Assembly: GCA_902384525.1 (NCBI GenBank)
Contig: CABMCA010000116.1
Location: forward strand, 1 to 39,168
From: an uncultured archaeon
Lineage (GTDB): Archaea; Halobacteriota; Methanosarcinia; Methanosarcinales; Methanoperedenaceae
Reading direction: 5' to 3'
DNA length: 39,168 nt
The notes beneath the pieces were generated by a model. It did no database searches. It worked only from the letters and a program-made list of their open reading frames with translations, and had not been told where the DNA came from. The position numbers were made by a program, and so were the translations under genes. This document shows, in pieces, positions 33,870 to 39,168 of the stretch; positions within the stretch are counted from its first letter, which is position 1; each line of letters starts with the position of its first letter.

Positions 33870-34321
33870 GTGGTGTATTGAACCAGCAGCAATTAGCAGA
33901 ATTATCAGAAAAGCACCAGGTCTACCAGTACCAGGCGGAATCCATTGCACAGCAGATAAACATGGTTAAATTGACCATCAAGGATGTAGAGACCGCATTA
34001 ATCACAATTACCGCTTTAAAAGACGAACCATCGGGGATAGAAACACTTGTGCCCATCGGTTTTGGTTCTTTCGTCAAGGCGAACCTGGTAAATACGGATA
34101 CTATTGTTGTTGGAATTGGAGCGGGAGTGAGCGTTGAGAAAAAAATAGACGATGCCAGATCATTCCTTGAAAAAAGGAAAGATGAACTTACAAAATATTA
34201 TGATCAGCTGAACACTACAATAGCAAAGATTGGCCAGGAACTTCAAAATATCGAGAAAATAGTTCAAAAGCACCAGCAATCCCAACAACAGCAGCAACAG
34301 CAGCCCATGCGCGCCGAATAA
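33866..34321 (+). CDS. pfdA: prefoldin alpha subunit
   Basis: A 151-aa coiled-coil/beta-hairpin/coiled-coil protein: LNQQQLAELSEKHQVYQYQA leads the first helix, the central LVPIGFGSFVKANLVNTDTI and VVGIGAGVSVEKKIDDAR make the beta-hairpins, and the second helix follows. It ends in a poly-Gln tail (SQQQQQQQP). The alpha2-beta4 hexamer captures unfolded proteins for the thermosome. The neighbouring LX and ftsY support the call. ATGA overlap with LX. Confidence 0.95.
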   Translation: MSGVLNQQQLAELSEKHQVYQYQAESIAQQINMVKLTIKDVETALITITALKDEPSGIETLVPIGFGSFVKANLVNTDTIVVGIGAGVSVEKKIDDARSFLEKRKDELTKYYDQLNTTIAKIGQELQNIEKIVQKHQQSQQQQQQQPMRAE

Positions 34322-34327
34322 TTTCAT

Positions 34328-35452
34328 ATGTTTGAAAAACTCAAAGAGAAACTTGGCGGTTTTAAGAAAGCACTTGGCACAGTTATAGATACAAAAGAAA
34401 AAGAAGCTATAAAAACAGAACCCGCAAAGGTCGAATCTGTAAAGGTTGAAACCGTTAAGGCCGGGATTAAAACTGACCCTAGTACCCAGGTCACAGGTTC
34501 ACAGGTCGGGGAGGTCGGAGAGATCAGGAAAACTCCAGAACCCGCCCCGCCGAAAGCTCCTGAAAAATTCGGCATATTCGATAAAATCAAAGCAGCGGTC
34601 TTTGAACAGGAATTCATAATAGAAGAAAGCAGCGTAAAAGACATTCTCTGGGAGCTTGAGATGGCGCTTCTTGAGAGTGATGTGGCGCTTCCTGTTGCTG
34701 AAAAAATAGTTGAATCAATAAAATCAGAGCTTGTTGGAACAAGGAGAAAAATCGGCTCTGATACAGGTAAGATCGTCGAAGACGCGCTTAAAAAAGCCAT
34801 TATTAAAGTTATTTCAGTAGATTATTTTGATTTTGATGAGTTCATCAAGAAAGCCAATAAACCGGTAAGCATTGTTTTTGTTGGTGTAAATGGAACAGGC
34901 AAGACCACGACTGTTGCAAAAATGGCGGAACGCTTTAAATCGCAGAATTATTCTGTCGTTATCGCTGCGGGCGATACATTCCGCGCCGGCGCAATTGAGC
35001 AGATAGACAGGCATGCAGAAGCTCTCGGGATAAAGATCATCAAGCACCAGGAAGGCTCTGACCCCGCAGCAATAATATATGATGCTATACAGTTCGCAAA
35101 AGCAAAGCATAAAGACATAGTGCTTGCAGATACGGCTGGAAGGATGCATATCAACATCAATCTTATGGACCAGTTAAAAAAGATATGCAGGGTCAACAAT
35201 CCTGATCTTATTATTTTCGTGGATGAGGCTATAGCAGGTAACGATGCTGTTGAACGGGCAAAGCTATTCAACAGCGCTGTGCCATTTAGCGGCAGCATAC
35301 TGACAAAAGCGGATGCAGATTCAAAAGGCGGCGCAGCGATATCAATATCATACACTACCGGGAAGCCAATACTTTTCCTTGGAGTTGGGCAAACCTATAA
35401 AGATCTTGTCAAATTCGAGCCTCGATGGTTGATCGCACGGTTGTTTGAATAA
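34328..35452 (+). CDS. ftsY: signal recognition particle receptor FtsY
   Basis: An acidic/Lys-rich A-domain (about 1-95, with KTEPAKVESVKVETVKAG) is followed by the N domain and GTPase G domain: G1 GVNGTGKTT (about 186-194), GDTFRAGAIEQI, DTAGRMHININLMDQL and TKADADSKGGA. It receives SRP-ribosome-nascent-chain complexes at the membrane. 374 aa is normal for archaea. It is co-directional with pfdA (6-nt gap) and pantoate kinase (1-nt gap). Confidence 0.97.
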   Translation: MFEKLKEKLGGFKKALGTVIDTKEKEAIKTEPAKVESVKVETVKAGIKTDPSTQVTGSQVGEVGEIRKTPEPAPPKAPEKFGIFDKIKAAVFEQEFIIEESSVKDILWELEMALLESDVALPVAEKIVESIKSELVGTRRKIGSDTGKIVEDALKKAIIKVISVDYFDFDEFIKKANKPVSIVFVGVNGTGKTTTVAKMAERFKSQNYSVVIAAGDTFRAGAIEQIDRHAEALGIKIIKHQEGSDPAAIIYDAIQFAKAKHKDIVLADTAGRMHININLMDQLKKICRVNNPDLIIFVDEAIAGNDAVERAKLFNSAVPFSGSILTKADADSKGGAAISISYTTGKPILFLGVGQTYKDLVKFEPRWLIARLFE

Positions 35453-35453
35453 A

Positions 35454-36299
35454 ATGCAAAACAAAATCGGTAAAGCTTTCGCCCCTGCCCATATATCAGG
35501 TATTTTCATAATCGACATTAAAAAAGACCCATCACTTTCAGGTTCAATGGGCTGCGGAATATGCCTTGAGGACGGCGCTGTGACAGAAGTGCGCCCATCA
35601 AAGGAAACAATAATCAGGATCAATGGGACTGTTATGAAAGCTCCCACGACATTATCGGCAATAGGACTCCTGACCCCTGAACCTGTGTTCGTAGATACAA
35701 AACTTGGCATACCCATCGGCGCAGGGTTTGGTGCAAGCGGAGCCGGGGCATTGAGCGCAGCACTTTCGCTAAATGAAGCGCTTTCCCTGGATTTGACCTT
35801 TAAAAAAGTAGCAGGAGCCGCTCATTGTGCCGAAGTGACGAACATGACAGGGCTTGGAGATGTCACAGGAATGACCTTTGGCGGCATGGTTATAAGGAAA
35901 AAAGCAGGCGCGCCTTTTCGTGGGATTATTGATAAGATCCCATCCCGGAATACAAAAATATCCTGGATAGGGTTCAATGAAATATCAACAAGATCAATCT
36001 TATCCGATGAACTGAAAAAGAAGACCATAAACAGGGCCGGAAAATCAAGGCTCAAAGAACTCTTTAAAAAACCCACGATTGAAAATTTCATGATACAATC
36101 CGCAGCATTCGCAAAAGATATTGAACTCATGAGCACCAGGGTAAAAGATGCCATCGAAGCTGTAAAAGCCGCAGGTGGTCTTGCAAGCCAGGCAATGCTT
36201 GGGGATACTGTTTTTGCAATAAACGATAACGGTGCACTTATGGAGTTCGGGGAAGTCCATGAAAGCAGAATAAGTAATGCCGGAGCACACCTGATATGA
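35454..36299 (+). CDS. pantoate kinase (GHMP family)
   Basis: The GHMP kinase motif PIGAGFGASGAGALSAALSL is present, with FAPAHISGIFIIDIKKDP and GLGDVTGMTFGGMVIRKKAG. In archaea pantoate is phosphorylated first (pantoate kinase) and then condensed with beta-alanine by phosphopantothenate synthetase, the next gene here, to make 4'-phosphopantothenate for CoA. ATG 35454 follows the ftsY stop directly; the in-frame TTG 35445 lies within ftsY. The stop overlaps the next start. Confidence 0.92.
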   Translation: MQNKIGKAFAPAHISGIFIIDIKKDPSLSGSMGCGICLEDGAVTEVRPSKETIIRINGTVMKAPTTLSAIGLLTPEPVFVDTKLGIPIGAGFGASGAGALSAALSLNEALSLDLTFKKVAGAAHCAEVTNMTGLGDVTGMTFGGMVIRKKAGAPFRGIIDKIPSRNTKISWIGFNEISTRSILSDELKKKTINRAGKSRLKELFKKPTIENFMIQSAAFAKDIELMSTRVKDAIEAVKAAGGLASQAMLGDTVFAINDNGALMEFGEVHESRISNAGAHLI

Positions 36300-37054
36300 T
36301 ACCGAAAAGCCATCCCCGATATGAGTCTCTAATGACGCGTGAGTTAATAGTTGAAGGGGTCAGGAAAGGTATTACAAGTACCCAGGGTTTGATAGCACAG
36401 GGGCGGGGGGAGGCATTTGATTATTTGATAGGTGAGAAAACCACAGAAAGCGCTTTGCATGCTGAAAAGGTGGCAGCAGCAAAGTTACTTCTTGAGCGAA
36501 AACCTGTAATATCGGTGAATGGAAATGCCGCAGCCCTTGTCGGTTCTGAACTCATAAGGTTAAGCGAACTTGTAAATGCGCCTCTTGAAGTTAATTTATT
36601 TCACAGGACAGAAGAAAGGGTAAATAAAATCATGGGGCATCTTCGATCCCTCGGAGCAAAAAATCTGGTTACAAAGAACGATGCCCTGATCCCCGGACTT
36701 GAACATGACCGCGCAAAAGTGGGTAGCTCTGGCATCTTCGTAGCTGATGTCGTTCTTGTACCTCTTGAGGATGGCGACAGGTGCAAAGCACTTGTAGATA
36801 TGGGAAAAACCGTAATTGCCATTGACCTCAATCCGCTTTCAAGGACTGCGCAATGTGCAACGATAACTATTGTGGATAATATAATCCGCGCTATACCCAA
36901 TATTTCAAAATTTGCAGAAGAATTGAAAGAATTGGAACAGGAAGAACTTTTAGAGATAATTTGGGAATATGATAATAAAGAGACACTGTCTTTTGCTATT
37001 GAAGAAATAAACAAGAATCTGGTGGAGTATCTCCCACCGCAAAGTCGGCTTTGA
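36296..37054 (+). CDS. 4-phosphopantoate--beta-alanine ligase (phosphopantothenate synthetase)
   Basis: DUF137-type enzyme: MIPKSHPRYESLMTRELIVE at the start, LIAQGRGEAFDYLIGEKTTE, VISVNGNAAALVG, NLFHRTEERV and DLNPLSRTAQCA. It joins phosphopantoate to beta-alanine with ATP. 252 aa is typical. The 4-nt overlap with pantoate kinase shows strict coupling of the two archaeal CoA steps. Confidence 0.95.
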   Translation: MIPKSHPRYESLMTRELIVEGVRKGITSTQGLIAQGRGEAFDYLIGEKTTESALHAEKVAAAKLLLERKPVISVNGNAAALVGSELIRLSELVNAPLEVNLFHRTEERVNKIMGHLRSLGAKNLVTKNDALIPGLEHDRAKVGSSGIFVADVVLVPLEDGDRCKALVDMGKTVIAIDLNPLSRTAQCATITIVDNIIRAIPNISKFAEELKELEQEELLEIIWEYDNKETLSFAIEEINKNLVEYLPPQSRL

Positions 37055-37070
37055 GCCTCGGTTTTGAAAA

Positions 37071-37137
37071 ACCACAGAGGGCACAGAGTACACAGAGAAA
37101 AACGGCAAATCTCTGTGCTCTCTGTGTACTCTGTGGT
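37071..37137. repeat. CACAGAG-type inverted tandem repeat
   Basis: Three 9-mers of form nnCACAGAG (37071-37097: ACCACAGAG, GGCACAGAG, TACACAGAG) face three inverse copies (37111-37137, ending CTCTGTGGT) across a 13-nt spacer, a foldable REP-like unit. Its position downstream of the CoA operon suggests a terminal or intergenic repeat. Confidence 0.55.
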
Positions 37138-37193
37138 CAATATCTTATCTGAATTCATTCAATCAAGATAAATTGAAAAGTCTCATCGCGAAA

Positions 37194-37234
37194 ACCACAA
37201 AGATTTTGCTGCTACGCTTTGCGTCCTTTGCGGT
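37194..37234. repeat. degenerate second inverted repeat (ACCACAAAG / CTTTGCGGT)
   Basis: ACCACAAAGATTTTGC and the inverse GCTTTGCGTCCTTTGCGGT form an imperfect inverted pair of the same general style as the CACAGAG unit just upstream. Probably another intergenic repeat. Confidence 0.35.
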
Positions 37235-37263
37235 GTTTAAGATTCAGAATGCAGGATATAAAA

Positions 37264-37353
37264 CGGGCGCGGAGGGATTCGAACCCCCGACCTACAGCTA
37301 GCTCCAATATTATTTAGGAGGCTGCCGCCCTATCCAGACTAGGCCACGCGCCC
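37264..37353 (-). tRNA. tRNA-Arg(CCU) with 15-nt bulge-helix-bulge intron
   Basis: The minus strand folds as a cloverleaf: acceptor GGGCGCG/CGCGCCC, D stem GCCT/GGGC, anticodon stem GCAGC/GCTGT, T arm GGGGG-TTCGAAT-CCCTC, discriminator G; no CCA is encoded. The anticodon CCT is at 37316-37318. The intron at 37300-37314 (AATAATATTGGAGCT) sits after base 37. Its GGAG pairs with CTCC of the anticodon loop between two 3-nt bulges (TAA and CTA), the BHB cut site of EndA. The mature RNA is 75 nt. A TATA-like TATATTAAATA lies about 35-45 nt upstream on the minus strand. Confidence 0.92.
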
Positions 37354-37436
37354 TTGGGGTTTTTACTAAATGTCAGTGGTTTGTATTTAATATATCGTAT
37401 CTTTCGGACAAAAAAGGGATTATTTGGAACACGAAG

Positions 37437-37562
37437 TTAATAATAAGTCACTTCAACCACATATTTTTCAGCAAGTGCCAGTATCTTTGCGGTCAATTCA
37501 TCCTTATCATGCCTGAATTGCTGTTTTCCCTCCATTATTTCCTCGGAAACCTCTCTTCCCAC
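37437..37562 (-). CDS. candidate small protein downstream of DUF2117, 31-41 aa
   Basis: After the TGA of the DUF2117 gene the same frame stays open: VGREVSEEIMEGKQQFRHDK then DELTAKILALAEKYVVEVTY. Start could be GTG 37562 or, better supported by SD GAGG at proper spacing, ATG 37535. It is charged and helical at the end. It may be a real coupled small gene, or the remnant of a longer protein. Low certainty. Confidence 0.4.
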   Translation of the reverse strand: MGREVSEEIMEGKQQFRHDKDELTAKILALAEKYVVEVTYY

Positions 37563-37574
37563 AATATCATCAAA

Positions 37575-38546
37575 TCATGGCCGGACGCGGATGATTATTG
37601 ACCCCTCAGGAACCACTGTATTCTCAAGCACATTATCCATATCCCCGTCAATAATTCCGATAACAGGAATACCAAGACGCGCCAGTATATCCGAAGCTAT
37701 TGTTGTAGTGTCATCCCCTACTGTTATGACAAGCCCTGCATCCTGTACAAGTTCAAAGGTTGATTCAGCAGCATGATCAATTATTGCTATTTTATTGTTC
37801 GATTTTTTTGAATTAATATCTCTTATCCTGGGTTTTGGTCTTGTTCTCCTGATCCCGCCAGTTTTTACCTTTGCTGTGAAAAGATCGATAATGTGATTTT
37901 CAAGTTTTTCAAGACCATGCGGTTTTACTTTTATACCTTTGAGCCTTATGATCTTTCCATCCCTGCATACAATTTCAACATCAGGATTTGTAGTCTCACC
38001 GATCACAATACCATCGAGGCGAATGTTTTCACCAATGAACGCGCCTCCTATGCTGCGGATGACAAACTCCCTATCGATCCGGATATGAGAGGGTTCAGGT
38101 ATTCCCAGCTCCACAGGCAGGTCATAATTTCCATCATATTTTGCGAGGAAGTTCCTGACAAATTCAGCGCATCTTTTCGCAGGTGGATAGTAGTAGATTA
38201 TCCTGCCATTATTATCCGGCCTCTCGATATGTACAAATGGCAGTGAGTTATCAAGTTTAGATGCTACGATCCTGCCAAAATAGCGACCTGTATCCAGGGT
38301 TTTTCCATGGTTAAGGAGTATTGCGAGGTCAATATCATTTTTCATCGCAATTATAGTTTCACTGGGCGTGAGCCCCCCGGAAATGTCAATAACGTTTTCA
38401 AGACCGGCATCCAGAACTGCTGTCCTTCCCATAGTCCCTCCAAGTCTTGCGGTTACGTCATGCTCTTTTTTGAATATGTCGATTATCTTCTCCGCAGAAC
38501 CTACATCAACTATCTCAGGCCCGTGAAGAATGATCCCTATACGCAT
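37575..38546 (-). CDS. DUF2117 family protein, 323 aa
   Basis: The start MRIGIILHGPEIVDVGSAEK, RLGGTMGRTAVLDAGLENVI and the C-terminal AIIDHAAESTFELVQDAGLV with ITVGDDTTTIASDILARLG match the archaeal DUF2117 family, whose role is unknown. I chose ATG 38546 because it sits at the conserved N-terminus; the longer ATG at 38591 adds 15 poorly conserved residues. No SD; the upstream TTAAATATTTATTCC (TATA-like) suggests a leaderless mRNA. Divergent from the small membrane protein at 38609. Confidence 0.85.
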   Translation of the reverse strand: MRIGIILHGPEIVDVGSAEKIIDIFKKEHDVTARLGGTMGRTAVLDAGLENVIDISGGLTPSETIIAMKNDIDLAILLNHGKTLDTGRYFGRIVASKLDNSLPFVHIERPDNNGRIIYYYPPAKRCAEFVRNFLAKYDGNYDLPVELGIPEPSHIRIDREFVIRSIGGAFIGENIRLDGIVIGETTNPDVEIVCRDGKIIRLKGIKVKPHGLEKLENHIIDLFTAKVKTGGIRRTRPKPRIRDINSKKSNNKIAIIDHAAESTFELVQDAGLVITVGDDTTTIASDILARLGIPVIGIIDGDMDNVLENTVVPEGSIIIRVRP

Positions 38547-38608
38547 GCTATCGGTTAATTGGATGTATCGGAATAAATATTTAAGTATCAAAAATAATAA
38601 AGCTATTT

Positions 38609-38761
38609 ATGCAACTCAAGAATATTGTCCTTGTCATCATTGCGATCATTCTTGCCATAATTGTAATTAAGATTTTGTGGTGGATTACTGCGATTATTTT
38701 ACAACTCGTTATATTTTTAATCGTTGTGTATATAATTTATATATTATTAAAAAAATTATAA
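38609..38761 (+). CDS. very hydrophobic small membrane protein, 50 aa
   Basis: Frame MQLKNIVLVIIAIILAIIVI with two helices separated by KILWWITAIILQL, ending YIIYILLKKL (positive tail). It is a bare two-pass membrane peptide. It is divergent from DUF2117, sharing a 62-bp promoter region. No family recognised; hydrophobicity and the clean frame are the only evidence. Confidence 0.5.
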   Translation: MQLKNIVLVIIAIILAIIVIKILWWITAIILQLVIFLIVVYIIYILLKKL

Positions 38762-38795
38762 CATACTTTAAACCATTCTTTTTTATAGAATAATA

Positions 38796-38990
38796 TTAAT
38801 CCAAATTATCAGAGCGCTTGTTAAGGATTTGATGAACAATAAAAATTACGGCCCAGAAAATTAAAGCACCTATTAGCGCACCTTGCCAGTCCAGGACTTT
38901 ATCGTGTAAAAGATATTTTAGAATAATGAATGTGACAAAATATGTTAATGATGCCGCAGAAGCTGTGAAATAGGGGTTCGTTTTTTCCAT
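38796..38990 (-). CDS. small membrane protein, 64 aa
   Basis: Two hydrophobic segments (AASLTYFVTFIILKYLL and GALIGALIFWAVIFIVHQIL) linked by DKVLDWQ and closed by a charged tail (NKRSDNLD). It looks like a small two-pass membrane protein of unknown function. The preceding DNA is AT-rich. Confidence 0.55.
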   Translation of the reverse strand: MEKTNPYFTASAASLTYFVTFIILKYLLHDKVLDWQGALIGALIFWAVIFIVHQILNKRSDNLD

Positions 38991-39114
38991 CAGGTAAATT
39001 AATTAATTTATTATGACAAATATCTTTGCTTTTTGTTTAGTGTTAGTGTCCACTGACCTCATGGGGTAACTTTTTAATAAGTGAAGATTAATTGAATATT
39101 AAAAATAATTAATT

Positions 39115-39168
39115 ATGACCGTGAATGCATATCGTTGGGAGGATGTTCATCGCTATTTCCCACAGCAA
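39115..39168 (+). CDS. 5' end of a gene that runs off the window
   Basis: ATG 39115 opens MTVNAYRWEDVHRYFPQQ and stays open to the end. An AT-rich stretch with TTTTTAATAA and TAATTAATTA precedes it. Too short to identify. Confidence 0.4.
   Translation, partial: MTVNAYRWEDVHRYFPQQ

Noticed and set aside
36601-37158. 185-aa minus ORF opposite phosphopantothenate synthetase
   Set aside because: Antisense shadow that also reads through the CACAGAG repeat.
37071-37234. CRISPR array
   Set aside because: The repeats are short, inverted and adjacent, without regular unique spacers or cas genes.

Overview
The window is an archaeal chromosome segment with moderate GC, tight gene packing, TATA-box promoters, frequent ATGA start/stop overlaps, and archaeal information-processing genes (aIF1, EndA, prefoldin alpha, FtsY, ribosomal LX, an intron-containing tRNA). 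Mtd (F420-dependent methylene-H4MPT dehydrogenase) and McrC point to a methanogen or anaerobic methanotroph. The futalosine-route menaquinone genes mqnB and mqnD beside these C1 genes fit best with the Methanoperedenaceae (ANME-2d). That taxonomic call is inference, since no rRNA gene is present.

Layout. 1-5200: small Cys-rich genes, mqnD and mqnB (mqnB has an in-frame TAG), an HTH-ParA pair facing a RecA-like protein without a clear P-loop, and an MBL hydrolase. 5284-8611: a MoeA-PBP fusion, a PGF-CTERM surface protein and a small DUF5371-like protein. 8619-12034: tRNA-splicing endonuclease, DUF192, aIF1, a candidate structured ncRNA, a second DUF5371-like protein and mtd. 12104-15594: a heat-shock unit (HSR1-type regulator, Hsp20, Cdc48/VAT) with a CTAAC-N5-GTTAG operator and a hairpin terminator. 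15647-17137: an Lrp-like regulator and a UbiA prenyltransferase.

17304-22479 is an accessory island. Two copies of a ~222-225 nt, roughly 93% identical, foldable leader-like sequence flank a secreted protein, an AT-rich lipid- or membrane-anchored set (PFTB-type toroid protein, lipoprotein, small membrane protein) and a subtilisin. The second copy has lost its gene and is followed by a 109 bp MITE-like inverted-repeat element.

22675-29297 is one dense minus-strand redox operon. In transcription order it encodes DUF302, rubrerythrin-like, AhpD-like, ferritin-like, McrC, two DUF2180 proteins, 2-oxoacid:ferredoxin oxidoreductase (GD, A, B), glutaredoxin-like protein and FTR-rubredoxin. Read together, this could be a ferredoxin-driven thiol/peroxide defence system that includes an MCR-activation factor.

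29354-39168: a large radical SAM protein, a small Cys4 protein with an ion permease, the translation/secretion/CoA operon LX-pfdA-ftsY-pantoate kinase-phosphopantothenate synthetase, a tRNA-Arg(CCU) with a 15-nt bulge-helix-bulge intron, DUF2117, and small membrane proteins.
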